Part shown: positions 1-9,800 of the stretch, piece by piece | Layout of the letters: each line of letters opens with the position of its first letter | Numbering within the stretch: position 1 is the stretch's first letter | Source: PALSA-911 sp963743035 | Lineage (GTDB): Bacteria; Pseudomonadota; Alphaproteobacteria; Acetobacterales; Acetobacteraceae | Length of the DNA: 64,000 nt | NCBI GenBank assembly: GCA_963743035.1 | Contig: CAVUOB010000018.1 | Coordinates: 930,001 to 994,000 of the forward strand | Reading direction: 5' to 3' | Notes under the pieces: model-generated | The model's database searches: none | What the model was told of the DNA's origin: nothing | What the model saw: only the letters and a program-made list of their open reading frames with translations | Program-made: the position numbers and the translations under genes

Positions 1-819
1 GAGGCCGAGGCGGCCGGGCGCGAGGCGATCGCGCGCGATCCCGGCGATCTCTGGGCCGCGCATGGCGTGGCGCATGTGCTGGAGATGCAGGGCAGGCGCG
101 GGGAGGGGATCGCCTGGATCGAGGGGCTGTCGGGCCAGTGGGAAGGGGCGAACAACCTGCAGCACCATCTCCATTGGCACGCGGCGATGTATCATCTGGA
201 GCGCGGCGATACCGCACGGGTGCTGACGCTGTACGACGAGCGGTTCCGCAACCTGGCCTCGCCGTTGGTGCAGGCATTGCCCGATTTGTACATCGACCTG
301 CAGAACGCGGCATCGATGCTGTTCCGGCTGGAGCGGCAGGGCGTGGATGTCGGCGTGCGCTGGGTAGAGCTTGCCGACCATGCCGAGGCGCGGATCGGCG
401 ATTGCCTATCCGGCTTCACCTTGCCGCATCTGATGATGGCGCTGGCGGCCACCGGGCGGCACGAGGCGGCAGAGCGGATGCTGGCGGCGATGCGCCGGTT
501 TGCCGTAGCCAACACCACCAATGCCGCCCTGGTGCGCGACTATGCGCTGCCGGTCAGCGCGGCGGTGGCGGCGCACGGGCGCGGCGAGCACGCGCAGGCG
601 GTGGGGCTGATGCGCCCGGCGCTGGGCGGCATGTACCGCCTTGGCGGCAGCCACGCGCAACAGGACGTGCTGGAACAGTTTTTTCTGGATGCCGCGCTCA
701 AGGCCGGGCTGTCCGGCGATGCGCGCATGCTGCTGGAACGCGTGGCCGGCCGCCACACTCTGCCGCCTTCCCGGCGGATCGGCTATGCCGCGGCGGCGCG
801 GGAGCTCGGCTTTAGCTAG
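1..819 (+). CDS. TPR protein, TTC38-like, 5'-truncated by window edge
   Basis: The reading frame is open from the first base, so the start lies upstream; the first in-frame GTG at 67 is not the true start. The visible 272 residues are helical, with repeated aromatic and alanine positions typical of tetratricopeptide repeats (for example HGVAHVLEMQGRRGEGIAW, then a HHLHWHAAMYHLERGD segment). This pattern matches the TTC38-like family of bacterial TPR proteins, which have no established enzymatic role. The gene converges on rne, with a hairpin between the two stop codons. Family assignment is by pattern; function is unknown. Confidence 0.7.
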   Translation, partial: EAEAAGREAIARDPGDLWAAHGVAHVLEMQGRRGEGIAWIEGLSGQWEGANNLQHHLHWHAAMYHLERGDTARVLTLYDERFRNLASPLVQALPDLYIDLQNAASMLFRLERQGVDVGVRWVELADHAEARIGDCLSGFTLPHLMMALAATGRHEAAERMLAAMRRFAVANTTNAALVRDYALPVSAAVAAHGRGEHAQAVGLMRPALGGMYRLGGSHAQQDVLEQFFLDAALKAGLSGDARMLLERVAGRHTLPPSRRIGYAAAARELGFS

Positions 820-824
820 GTTTT

Positions 825-868
825 GCCGCCCGCATGCCGCGCGTCAGGTCGCGCTGCATGCGGGCGGC
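825..868. terminator. Hairpin between convergent TPR gene and rne
   Basis: A 12-bp perfect inverted repeat (GCCGCCCGCATG at 825-836, CATGCGGGCGGC at 857-868) with a 20-nt loop fills the 57-bp gap between two convergent stop codons. A short T run (TTT) follows on the plus strand. It may terminate both genes, although the T tract is weak. Confidence 0.55.
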
Positions 869-876
869 AGTTTGCT

Positions 877-3800
877 CTATCGGCGCCACCAGCCCCGTTT
901 CTTTTCCACGGGCGGTGCCTCGGCGGTGCCGATGACGATCGGCTGGATGATCGGACCGGTGACCGGCTCGTGTGCCGGCTCTGGCGCCGGCTCCAGGACG
1001 GCCTCGGGGGCCGGTTCCGGGGCGAGCGTCGGCGGTTCTTCTGCAAGTGCCGCCGGTGCGGCGTGCTCCACGACCGGCTCCGGTTCCGCTGGCGGGGTCG
1101 AGGAGATCGGCACGATCATCACCCCCGACGCGGCCGGTTCCTCGCTCGCGGCTTCGGCGACCGGCGCCGCGGGCTCGATTTCCACGGCATGCTTGGCCGG
1201 TGCGGTTTCTCCCGCCTCGGCTGGGCTTGCCTCCGGAGTTTCGGCGATTGGCGTCGCGATGATTGGCGTTTCGACGATTGGCGCTTGCACGGTCCGCGCG
1301 GCCTGTTCCTCGGCGCGTTCCAGCACGTCGAAGATGTCGTAGCCCTGGCCGCCGAACGGGTTGGCGGGGGTGGGGCCGGTATAGACCGGCGGCAGGTCGG
1401 GCTGTTCGGCGCCGAGCTCCGCCACCGCGGTCAGCGTGTCTTCGTCACGCCGCCGGCGCCGGCCGCCGCGCCGGCCACGGCGGCGGCGCTGGGCTTCCTC
1501 GTCCTCGGTGCCGGGAGCGGCTTCGGTTTCGGCGGCCGCCTCGGCCGTTGCCGGCTCGGCGGCGACGGCTTCCTCGGCTTCGCCATGGACTGCGGCCACG
1601 GCCTCCTCGGCGCCCTCGGATTCGGCCGCCTGCGGCGCCGTATCCGGCGTGCCGTCCTCGCGCCGGCCGCCCCGGCGCCGCCGGCGCCGCTTGCGGCGGC
1701 TGCGTTCGGCCGCTTCCTCCGCCGTCTCGGTACCGCTGGCACGCGCCTCCGTGGCCTCCTCGGCGTCTTCGACCGCCTCCTCGGCCACGTCCGGCGCCTC
1801 CTCCTCCTCGATCGCGGCTTCCGCCTCGGCCGGCGCCGGAAGGGTCGGCCAGGCATCCGGCGTGATCGTCGCGGGGCCTTCGCCGGGCAGCAGCGCGCGC
1901 ATCCGCTCGATGCGGATATTCGGCGGCTGCAGGGTCTCGTCGCTGGCGAACACCACGTGCATGCCGTAGCGCGTCTCGATCCCCATCAGCCGGTCGCGCT
2001 TGTGGTTCAGCACATACATCGCGATGGAGGTCGCGGCGTACACCACGATCTCGGCCGAGCGGCGCTTGGCGCCCTCTTCCTCGATCGCCCGGAGCACCTG
2101 GATCGCGGCACTTTCGGTGCTGCGCACATGGCCGAGGCCGCCGCAATGCGGGCAGGTAACGAAACTGGTTTCCGCCAGGCTGGGCCGCAGCCGCTGGCGC
2201 GACATTTCCAGCAGGCCGAAATGGCTGATCTGGCCGACCTGGATGCGCGCGCGGTCGTTCTTCAGCGCCTCCTTCAGGCGGCGCTCGACCATGGCGTTGT
2301 GCTTCTTCGCCTCCATGTCGATGAAGTCGATGACGATCAGGCCGGCGAGGTCGCGCAGGCGGAGCTGGCGGGCCACCTCGTCGGCGGCCTCCAGATTGGT
2401 GCGCAGCGCGGTCTCCTCGATGCCGCGCTCGCGGGTCGAGCGGCCGGAGTTGACGTCCACCGCCACCAGCGCCTCGGCCTGGTTGATCACCAGGTAGCCG
2501 CCGGATTTGAGCTGCACGGTCGGGCTCATCATCGCGTCGAGCTGGGCATCGACCTGATGGCGCGCGAACAGCGGCTGGCCGTTCGGATCGCGCCAGAGCT
2601 GCACCTTCTTGGCGTGGCTCGGCATCAGCATGCGCATGAAGTCATGCGCCGCGCGCCAGCCTTCCTCGCCATCGACCTGGATCTCGTCGACATCGCGCGA
2701 ATAGACGTCGCGGATGGCCCGCTTGATCAGCGAGGCTTCCTCGTAGATCAGCGCCGGCGCGACCGAGCGCATGGTGTGCTCGCGGATGTCGTCCCAGAGA
2801 CGCATCAGATATTCGCAGTCGCGCTTGATTTCCGGCTTCGGGCGCTGGGCGCCGGCGGTGCGCACGATCAGGCCCATGCCCTTGGGAATGGCGAGCTCGG
2901 CGGTGATTTCCTTCAGCCGGCGGCGGTCCGCGGCGGAGGTGATCTTGCGGGAAATGCCGCCCCCGCGCGGGGAATTCGGCATCAGCACGCAGAACCGGCC
3001 GGCGAGCGAGATATAGGTGGTCAGCGCCGCGCCCTTGGTGCCGCGCTCTTCCTTCACCACCTGCACCAGCAGGATCTGCCGGCGCTTGATGACTTCCTGG
3101 ATCTTGTAGTTGCGCAGGAAGCGCGGCGGAATGCGCGGCTCGCGCTGGTCCTCGCCGGCGTCGGCGGGCTGGTCCTGCTCGCCCCGATAGCTCTCGGCGG
3201 CCGGGCTTTCGGACCGGTAGGATTCCGGCGCCGACTCGGCGCCGGCATCGCCGAAATCGGCGTCCTCGGCAAACCCGGTTTCAACCGTGACGGTTTCCGC
3301 GGCAATGGTTGCTTCGGCGGGGGCATCCGCGGCGGGGGCTTCCGCAACCGGCGCCTCGGCCGGGGCATAGAAGCTGAATGCTGGTTGCGGTTCGGCATGC
3401 GCCGGCGTCAGCGCCTCGACCGTGTCGGACACGGTTTCATGGCCGATGGAAGCGGGCTGCGCGCGGGTCTCGTGGGCGGGCGGCTCCGGCGTCTCGGACG
3501 GCTCGGCGGGTTCCGTGCCGGCCTGCGGTTCGCCCCCCCGCGCCTCGGCGGCATCGCCGTCGTAATGGGCGTGCTCGTCATGGGCGTGCTCGCCATGGAC
3601 GTGCTCGTGAGGGGCGTGCTCGTCGGGGGCGGGCAAGGTGCCGGCGATAACGCCGTGCTCGATCGTCTCCGGCTCGGCGTCGGAGATCTCGATCTCGCGC
3701 ACATTGGCGGAAACGGTCTCCCCGGCCTCCTCGGCGGCGGCGGCGCGGTCCTCTTCCTCTTCCTCGCGGCGCGCTTCCTCGGCCTGCATTTCAAGCAGGC

Positions 3801-4062
3801 GCTGACGGTCGGCGACCGGGATCTGATAGTAGTCCGGATGGATCTCGCCGAAGGCGAGGAAGCCGTGGCGGCCGCCGCCATATTCCACGAAGGCGGCCTG
3901 CAGGCTGGGCTCTACCCGCACCACCTTGGCGAGGTAGATGTTGCCCTTGAGCTGGCGTTTGGTCGAGGTCTCTACATCGAAATCTTCGAGGCGGTTACCG
4001 TCCAGCACCACCACGCGGGTTTCTTCCGCGTGAGTGGCATCGATCAGCATGCGTTTGGTCAT
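877..4062 (-). CDS. rne: Ribonuclease E
   Basis: Endoribonuclease of the RNase E/G family, which makes initiating cuts in mRNA decay and in rRNA and tRNA processing and scaffolds the degradosome. The protein has 1061 residues. It begins with the usual MTKRMLIDATHAEETRV and a split S1 domain. The S1 domain carries a roughly 240-residue acidic, low-complexity insertion (about residues 90-310), as in many alphaproteobacteria. Catalytic aspartates lie in AVDVNSGRSTRERG (D536) and LIVIDFIDM (D579). The zinc-link CPHC (C637, C640) follows. The C-terminal third is disordered, with Arg-rich and Ala/Glu-rich stretches, and ends in KKRGWWRR, the expected anchor and scaffold region. The insertion contains a His-rich stretch (residues 148-167). 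The gene is divergent from the amidase across a 726-bp gap. Confidence 0.97.
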   Translation of the reverse strand: MTKRMLIDATHAEETRVVVLDGNRLEDFDVETSTKRQLKGNIYLAKVVRVEPSLQAAFVEYGGGRHGFLAFGEIHPDYYQIPVADRQRLLEMQAEEARREEEEEDRAAAAEEAGETVSANVREIEISDAEPETIEHGVIAGTLPAPDEHAPHEHVHGEHAHDEHAHYDGDAAEARGGEPQAGTEPAEPSETPEPPAHETRAQPASIGHETVSDTVEALTPAHAEPQPAFSFYAPAEAPVAEAPAADAPAEATIAAETVTVETGFAEDADFGDAGAESAPESYRSESPAAESYRGEQDQPADAGEDQREPRIPPRFLRNYKIQEVIKRRQILLVQVVKEERGTKGAALTTYISLAGRFCVLMPNSPRGGGISRKITSAADRRRLKEITAELAIPKGMGLIVRTAGAQRPKPEIKRDCEYLMRLWDDIREHTMRSVAPALIYEEASLIKRAIRDVYSRDVDEIQVDGEEGWRAAHDFMRMLMPSHAKKVQLWRDPNGQPLFARHQVDAQLDAMMSPTVQLKSGGYLVINQAEALVAVDVNSGRSTRERGIEETALRTNLEAADEVARQLRLRDLAGLIVIDFIDMEAKKHNAMVERRLKEALKNDRARIQVGQISHFGLLEMSRQRLRPSLAETSFVTCPHCGGLGHVRSTESAAIQVLRAIEEEGAKRRSAEIVVYAATSIAMYVLNHKRDRLMGIETRYGMHVVFASDETLQPPNIRIERMRALLPGEGPATITPDAWPTLPAPAEAEAAIEEEEAPDVAEEAVEDAEEATEARASGTETAEEAAERSRRKRRRRRRGGRREDGTPDTAPQAAESEGAEEAVAAVHGEAEEAVAAEPATAEAAAETEAAPGTEDEEAQRRRRGRRGGRRRRRDEDTLTAVAELGAEQPDLPPVYTGPTPANPFGGQGYDIFDVLERAEEQAARTVQAPIVETPIIATPIAETPEASPAEAGETAPAKHAVEIEPAAPVAEAASEEPAASGVMIVPISSTPPAEPEPVVEHAAPAALAEEPPTLAPEPAPEAVLEPAPEPAHEPVTGPIIQPIVIGTAEAPPVEKKRGWWRR

Positions 4063-4788
4063 TTAGTCCTGAACTCCGGTGTGCCGCCCAATGCCGCGTC
4101 CGCATTCCCCGAAGATCCCAAAGGGAGTTCGGCGATATGCGCGCTGGCGGGCGGCGAAAAAGGCTTGCGGGAAGGGGTTGGCCCATCCGCCCCGGAACGT
4201 CGTGGGGTGCTTCCGCGTACCCGCCGCGTGCCCGGGTCGACAGCGACGCCCGCCGCGACGGCACCGGGGCGGTGCCATTGCGGGGGGAGCGCTTGGGGCT
4301 GGCGGTTGGCGTGAAGACGATCATTCGGTCCCTGGCGTGTGGGTCCTGCGCTCCCTGGTGGAGCGCGGCCCCCGTTGAAGTCATTGCCGGCTGAATTCTT
4401 GGGGCCACTGCAACGCCGAAAAAGGCGGCGCTGGTGAACGACCCGAGCAGAACCCGGCCCCGGCGCGCAACGTGCGCGGCGCGGGCGGTAACAAGGCATC
4501 GGCGGTGCGGCCCTCTCGGATCTCGTCCGCCCCGTTCCTGACCGGAGGCGAAAATCTTGGGTCAGGTCGAATGGTGGGCGAGTCCCGACATAGAATCGAC
4601 GCTTCCGCCGGTGCGGACAAGGGGCGGAAAACCGCCGGTTGCCATCATGTCACCGAAGCGACCCAGACCATGACGCAAACCGGCGCCTACCGCAAGCTGA
4701 ACCTGGATCCGGCTGTAACTGGCCATGAAGTAGCCTTAATCAACGTGGAACGTGCAATCGTGGATGTAATCTGTTAAAAGAGCCGGCC
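4063..4788. other. Long intergenic region between rne and amidase
   Basis: 726 bp separate the divergent rne and amidase starts. The part near rne is very GC-rich and has no supportable gene; short open frames overlap on both strands without recognisable protein features. The last 100 bp before the amidase are AT-richer (around 4725-4780) and probably contain its promoter. A long rne leader would fit the leader-mediated autoregulation known for E. coli rne, but I see no structure that proves it here. Confidence 0.5.
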
Positions 4789-5649
4789 ATGATGTCGCCC
4801 ACGAAGCCCACGTTGCCGCTGTTCAGCCGCCGTGTCCTGCTGGGATATGGGGTGGCCGGCACGTTTCTGCTCCCATCCCTGATGCATGCCTCGATGGCCG
4901 AGGCCGCGGCCAAGAAACCGGCACACCCGCCCGCCGCCGGACCCGCCAAGCGTTCCTTGCCGCTGGTGATGCTGGATCCCGGCCATGGTGGCAAGGATCC
5001 GGGCGCGATCGGGGTGTCCGGCACCTATGAGAAGCACATCTCCCTGGCCGCGGCGCTGGAACTGAAGCGTCAGCTCGACGCCAGCGGCCGCTACCGGGTG
5101 GAATTGACCCGCGCGCGGGACGTGTTCGTGCCGCTGGACGAGCGAGTGGCCCGCGCCCAGGGCAAGGGCGCGGCGCTGTTCGTCTCCATGCATGCCGACG
5201 CGCTGCGCGATCCCGGGGTGCGCGGCGCCTCGGTCTACACCCTCTCCAACACCGCCTCGGACGCGCAGACCGCGGCCCTGGCGGTGCGCGAGAATAGCGC
5301 CGACCGCTTCGGCGGGCCCGGTTTTCGCGACGCCCCGCCGGAAGTCGCGCGCATCCTGTCCAGCCTGGTGCGCCAGGAGACCCGGGCCGGTTCCACCCGG
5401 CTGGCGCATTCCATGGTCGGCAACCTCGACCGCGACGTGCCGCTGCTGGTCAATCCGTCCCGCCATGCCGGCTTCGTCGTGCTGAAGGCGGCGGATATTC
5501 CCAGCGTGCTGGTGGAGATGGGCTTCATGTCCAATCCCCGCGATGAGGCGGAGTTGCGCAAGGCCAGCCACCGCACCCGCGTCGCCAGCGCCATGGCCCG
5601 CGCGGTCGACGCCTATTTCCTCGCCCAGGCCGGCGTGACCCGAACCTGA
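4789..5649 (+). CDS. N-acetylmuramoyl-L-alanine amidase (Amidase_3)
   Basis: Zinc amidase that cleaves the bond between N-acetylmuramic acid and the stem peptide during cell separation. The 286-residue protein starts with a Tat-like signal (SRRVLLGYGVAG, residues 13-24) followed by a hydrophobic stretch and an Ala/Pro linker. The Amidase_3 domain starts near residue 58. Zinc ligands are visible as MLDPGHGGKDPG (H66), GTYEKHISL (E81) and FVSMHADAL (H135). The catalytic Glu is in the C-terminal VEMGFMSNPRDE. It is compact, with no AMIN domain. It lies 132 bp upstream of PBP1A in the same direction, a common order in alphaproteobacteria. Confidence 0.93.
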   Translation: MMSPTKPTLPLFSRRVLLGYGVAGTFLLPSLMHASMAEAAAKKPAHPPAAGPAKRSLPLVMLDPGHGGKDPGAIGVSGTYEKHISLAAALELKRQLDASGRYRVELTRARDVFVPLDERVARAQGKGAALFVSMHADALRDPGVRGASVYTLSNTASDAQTAALAVRENSADRFGGPGFRDAPPEVARILSSLVRQETRAGSTRLAHSMVGNLDRDVPLLVNPSRHAGFVVLKAADIPSVLVEMGFMSNPRDEAELRKASHRTRVASAMARAVDAYFLAQAGVTRT

Positions 5650-5781
5650 CCTTGCCGCCCCTGATCTTCTTCTGTCGCCAGGTGCTTCCAGCAATGGTCT
5701 GCCGCGGGCATTTGGCACTGGTTTTGCCGGCCCGATCCGCCCATATCCTCCAAAACTCCAGCAGGACCGCTCACCCTCATC

Positions 5782-8424
5782 ATGACTGGCCCCCTTACCG
5801 CCGGCGAACCGCTGGTGCCCCCGCAGACCCCGCCCCAGGGTGGGGACGGCGCCAAATCCGGGCGTCCCCGCAAGTCCAAGCCGCGCGCCCATAAGCGCGC
5901 GCGCGGCAGCGTGGCCGGACGGCTGGTCGGCGCGGTGTTCGGCCTTGCCACGCTGGCGGTGGCCGTGGGCGGCATCGGCGGTTACGCGGCCTATCTGCAT
6001 TTCAGCCAGGACCTGCCGGACGTGGAGGGGCTGCGCCACTACCAGCCCCCGGTGATGAGCCGGGTCTATGCCGGGGACGCCCGCCCGATCGCCGAACTGG
6101 CGACGGAACGGCGCATCTTCGTGCCCTATTCCGCCATCCCCGACGTGGTGAAGCACGCTTTCGTCTCCGCCGAGGACCAGAATTTCTGGGTGCATCGCGG
6201 CGTGGACCCGCTGGCGATCGTGCGTGCGGCCATGACCAACCTGCAGCAGATGGGCCAGGAGCGGCGCCCGATCGGCGCCTCCACCATCACCCAGCAGGTC
6301 GCCAAGAACATGCTGCTGGACAACCAGCTCTCCCTCGCGCGCAAGGCGCGCGAGGCGATCCTGGCGGTGCGGATCGAGGACGCGCTGAGCAAGGAGCGCA
6401 TCCTGGAGCTGTACCTGAACGAGATCTATCTGGGCCTGCAATCCTACGGCGTGGCGGCGGCCGGACAGACCTATTTCAACAAGTCGCTGGACCAGCTGAC
6501 GATCGCCGAGGCCGCCTTCCTGGCGGCGCTGCCGAAGGCTCCGAACAACTACAACCCGTTCCGCGCGCCGGAAGCGGCGAAGGCAAGGCGGGACTGGGTC
6601 ATCGACCGCATGGCCGACGACCGCGCGATCACCCCGGCCGAGGCCGCCAGCGCCAAGGCCGAGCCGATCCAACCCTCGCTGTACCGCCGGCCCGAGCCGG
6701 TGCCGGGGGCGGACTGGTTCGCCGAGGACGTGCGCCGCCGCCTGATCGAGCGTTTCGGGCCCGAAGTCACCACCCAGGGCGGGCTGATGGTGCGCACCAG
6801 CATGGACCCCGCGCTGCAGGAAATGGCGGAGAAATCCCTGCGCGATGGGCTGATGGCCTATGACCGCAAGATGGGCGGCTGGCGCGGACCGGTCGGCCAT
6901 CTGGACGGCATCAGCGGGCCGCGTGACGATTGGTCCGCCGCCTTGGCGCAGCTTCCGCATACCCCTGGCATGCTGCCCAACTGGCGCCAGGCGGTCGTGC
7001 TGGAGGCCGGCGACACCGAAGCCAGACTCGGCTGGGTGGAACGCGTCCCCGGCGCCGCACCGAACGCGGCGCCCGAGCGGCATACCGGACAATTGCTACT
7101 GGCCGACCTGGCCTGGGCACGGCCGGTGCACGACGGCAAGCCCGGCGCCGCGCCGCGCCGCATCGCCGATATCGCGCATGTCGGCGACATCCTGCTGATC
7201 GAGCCTTCTGCGGCTTCCGACAAGCCGCCGGCTCCGCCGACCGCGGCAACCGGCAAGTCTTCCATCGCCGCCGCCCCGGCGCCGCGGCCCGATCGCGTGC
7301 ATCTGCGGCAGATCCCCGTGGTGCAGGGGGGCCTGGTTTCGCTGGAGCCTTCCACCGGTCGCGTTCTGGCGCTCGTCGGCGGCTGGAGCTTCGAGGCCAG
7401 CCAGTTCAACCGTGCCACCCAGGCCTCGCGCCAGCCGGGCTCCAGCTTCAAGCCGATGGTCTATCTGACCGCGCTGGAGCACGGGATTTCCCCCAGCCAG
7501 AAATTCCTCGACGCGCCGATCGTCATTGACAACGGCAGCGCCGGGCGCTGGCGCCCCGGCAATTTCGAGCAGAATTTCAATGGCCCGATCCCGATGCGCC
7601 TGGCGCTGGAGAAATCGCTGAACCTGGTCACGCTGCGGATCGCCCAGGCGGTCGGCATGGAAGCGGTGGCGCAGACGGCGATCGCCTTTCACGTGGTCGA
7701 CAACATGCCACGTGTGCTGCCCGCCGCGATCGGCGCGGTCGACACCACGGTGCTGCGCATGGCCGGCGCCTATGCCAGCCTGGCCTCCGGCGGGCACGAG
7801 GTCATCCCTACGCTGATCGACAGCGTGCAGGACCGTGACGGCCACGTGGTGATGCGTGCCGGCACCGGCGAGTGCGAGAACTGCGCCGATCCCAATGCGC
7901 CGCCGACGCTGGAGGACAAGCGCCCGGCGATCGCCGATCCGGCCAGCACGTTCCAGATGGTCACGATGATGCAGGGTGTGGTGAAGCGCGGCACCGGCTT
8001 CGCTGCCGGCAACGGCCTGAACCGCGCCATCGCCGGCAAGACCGGCACCACCCAGGACTTCACCGATGCCTGGTTCGTCGGCTTCACCCCCGACCTGGTC
8101 ACCGCGGTCTGGGTCGGCTTCGACAATCCGGTCAGCCTCGGCAACAACCAGACGGGCAGCGCGCTGGCCGCACCGATCTGGCACGACTACATGGCCTTCG
8201 CCCTGAAGAACCGTCCGTCGCTGACCTTCCCGGTGCCGCCCGGCGTCACCCTGGCAAATTGGGGCGGCAATACCGTGGACGCCTTCAAGCCCGGCCAGGT
8301 TCCCGGCGCCTCCGGCTCCGTTTATGGCGGCGTCAGCGCCGATGCCGGCCCCGGCGACGCCGCGCCCGGCACCGCCGCACCGAGCGCCGGCGGGGTCGAC
8401 AGCCGTCTGGGCGGGCTGTATTGA
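5782..8424 (+). CDS. mrcA: Penicillin-binding protein 1A
   Basis: Bifunctional class A PBP that polymerises and cross-links peptidoglycan. An N-terminal Lys/Arg-rich cytoplasmic tail is followed by one membrane segment (about residues 46-72). The glycosyltransferase domain shows EDQNFWVHRGVDP (catalytic E131), GASTITQQVAKNMLL and LELYLNEIYLG. An OB-like insert follows. The transpeptidase domain has the SxxK motif in PGSSFKPMVY (S554, K557), an SLN motif in EKSLNLVTLR, and KTGTT (K753). The 880-residue length is typical. It precedes prfB by 32 bp and may be cotranscribed with it. Confidence 0.96.
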   Translation: MTGPLTAGEPLVPPQTPPQGGDGAKSGRPRKSKPRAHKRARGSVAGRLVGAVFGLATLAVAVGGIGGYAAYLHFSQDLPDVEGLRHYQPPVMSRVYAGDARPIAELATERRIFVPYSAIPDVVKHAFVSAEDQNFWVHRGVDPLAIVRAAMTNLQQMGQERRPIGASTITQQVAKNMLLDNQLSLARKAREAILAVRIEDALSKERILELYLNEIYLGLQSYGVAAAGQTYFNKSLDQLTIAEAAFLAALPKAPNNYNPFRAPEAAKARRDWVIDRMADDRAITPAEAASAKAEPIQPSLYRRPEPVPGADWFAEDVRRRLIERFGPEVTTQGGLMVRTSMDPALQEMAEKSLRDGLMAYDRKMGGWRGPVGHLDGISGPRDDWSAALAQLPHTPGMLPNWRQAVVLEAGDTEARLGWVERVPGAAPNAAPERHTGQLLLADLAWARPVHDGKPGAAPRRIADIAHVGDILLIEPSAASDKPPAPPTAATGKSSIAAAPAPRPDRVHLRQIPVVQGGLVSLEPSTGRVLALVGGWSFEASQFNRATQASRQPGSSFKPMVYLTALEHGISPSQKFLDAPIVIDNGSAGRWRPGNFEQNFNGPIPMRLALEKSLNLVTLRIAQAVGMEAVAQTAIAFHVVDNMPRVLPAAIGAVDTTVLRMAGAYASLASGGHEVIPTLIDSVQDRDGHVVMRAGTGECENCADPNAPPTLEDKRPAIADPASTFQMVTMMQGVVKRGTGFAAGNGLNRAIAGKTGTTQDFTDAWFVGFTPDLVTAVWVGFDNPVSLGNNQTGSALAAPIWHDYMAFALKNRPSLTFPVPPGVTLANWGGNTVDAFKPGQVPGASGSVYGGVSADAGPGDAAPGTAAPSAGGVDSRLGGLY

Positions 8425-8456
8425 CCCGCCTCTCTCCGTTCCTGTGAAGCGATCCC

Positions 8457-9588
8457 ATGTCCACCGAAGCCGACACCCTCAATGAGCAGATCAAGCAGTC
8501 CGTCGCGCTGCTGAGGAGGCATCTTTGACTGGGATGCCGCGCAGCACCGCCTTGCCGAGCTGAACGCGCTCGCCGAGGACCCCGCCTTCTGGAACGATGC
8601 CGCCACGGCGCAGAAGCTGATGCGTGAGCGCACCCTGCTCGCGAACGGCGTCGAGGCCGTGCAGAGGCTGGAATCCGAAGTCGCCGACACGATGGAACTG
8701 ATCGAGCTGGCCGAGGCCGAGGGCGATGCCGGCATGGTCGCCGACGGACTGAAATCCCTGCGCGCCCTGGCCGAGGAAGCCCACCGGCGCGAGATCGAAA
8801 GCCTGCTGTCGGGCGAGGCCGACGGCAATGACTGCTACATGGAGATCAATGCCGGGGCAGGGGGCACGGAGGCGCAGGACTGGGCCGAGATGCTCCAGCG
8901 CATGTATATCCGCTGGGCCGAGCAGCATGGCTACAAGGTGGTCCAGCTCGAGGAGTCCGAGGGCGAGCAGGCCGGCATCAAATCCGTCACGCTGCAGTTC
9001 TCCGGCCCGAACGCCTATGGCTGGCTGAAGACCGAGGCCGGCGTGCACCGCCTGGTGCGCATCTCTCCGTTCGACGCCGCGGCGCGCCGGCAGACCAGCT
9101 TCGCCAGCGTCTGGGTCTACCCGGTGGTCGATGACAGCATCGAGATCGAGATCAATCCCGCCGATCTGAAGGTCGACACCTACCGCGCCTCCGGCGCCGG
9201 CGGGCAGCACGTCAACAAGACCGAATCGGCCATCCGCATCACCCATATCCCCACCGGCATCATCGTCGCCTGCCAGACCGACCGCAGCCAGCACCGCAAC
9301 CGCGCCACCGCCATGGCGATGCTGAAGGCGCGCATGTATGAGGCCGAGCTGCAGAAGCGCGAGGCCGCCTCCGCGCTGGTGGAGGACGCCAAGACCGCGA
9401 TCGGCTGGGGCCACCAGATCCGCAGCTATGTGCTGGCGCCGTATCAGATGGTGAAGGATCTGCGCACCGGCGTGGAGAAGGGCAATCCGGACGCGGTGCT
9501 GAATGGCGACCTCGACGATTTCATGGCCGCCGCGCTGGCCGCCCGCGTCGGCGCCACCCGTTCCGAGGCGAGCGCCCAGGCGAACTAG
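8457..9588 (+). CDS. prfB: Peptide chain release factor 2 (programmed +1 frameshift)
   Basis: Release factor that recognises UGA and UAA stop codons. Translation starts at ATG 8457, reads 23 codons and meets an in-frame TGA at 8526-8528. A +1 shift at CTT continues in the frame ending at 9588 (376 residues). The decoding tripeptide is in VRISPFDAAARRQTSF (SPF), and the hydrolysis motif is in SGAGGQHVNKTESAIRITH (GGQ). All RF2 hallmarks are intact on both sides of the recoding site. A hairpin terminator follows the stop codon. Confidence 0.97.
8514..8529 (+). promoter_or_regulatory. prfB +1 frameshift signal
   Basis: An internal Shine-Dalgarno AGGAGG (8514-8519) sits 3 nt before CTT TGA C (8523-8529). 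This is the canonical RF2 autoregulatory site: low RF2 stalls the ribosome at TGA, and the upstream Shine-Dalgarno pairing promotes a slip from CTT to the +1 frame. Spacing and sequence agree with the bacterial consensus. Confidence 0.97.
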
Positions 9589-9657
9589 CGGCCGCGTCGG
9601 TCTCGCCGGAGGCGCGAAGCGATCTTCAGGCGATACAGTTTCCTATAAAAGCATAGG

Positions 9658-9692
9658 CCGGATCGTTTCCACGCTGCGTGGACACGATCCGG
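9658..9692 (+). terminator. Hairpin terminator after prfB
   Basis: A 9-bp stem (CCGGATCGT with ACGATCCGG) encloses a second 5-bp stem (CCACG with CGTGG) and a 3-nt loop, 70 bp after the prfB stop. CTTTTC follows about 15 nt downstream. It most likely ends the PBP1A-prfB transcript. Confidence 0.65.
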
Positions 9693-9743
9693 CTTGGCCG
9701 CTGCCTTTTCGGACAGACGGTTGCTCGAGGGTCTCGGAACGAA

Positions 9744-9783
9744 GTCCGGGCGCGGCCACCGTTGTCGGTGGCCGCGCCCGGAC
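9744..9783 (-). terminator. Hairpin terminator after porin gene
   Basis: A perfect 18-bp GC-rich stem (9744-9761 with 9766-9783) closes a 4-nt TTGT loop, 18 bp beyond the porin stop on the minus strand. The T tract after it is poor, but stem strength and position fit an intrinsic terminator. Confidence 0.75.
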
Positions 9784-9800
9784 GCTTCCGGAAAGGTTCG

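Noticed and set aside
823..4314. A 1163-codon open frame antisense to rne
   Set aside because: It mirrors the codon bias of rne, shows no domain and overlaps the clearly real gene throughout.
4774..7092. A 772-codon minus-strand frame across the amidase and PBP1A
   Set aside because: Antisense shadow of two well-supported genes.
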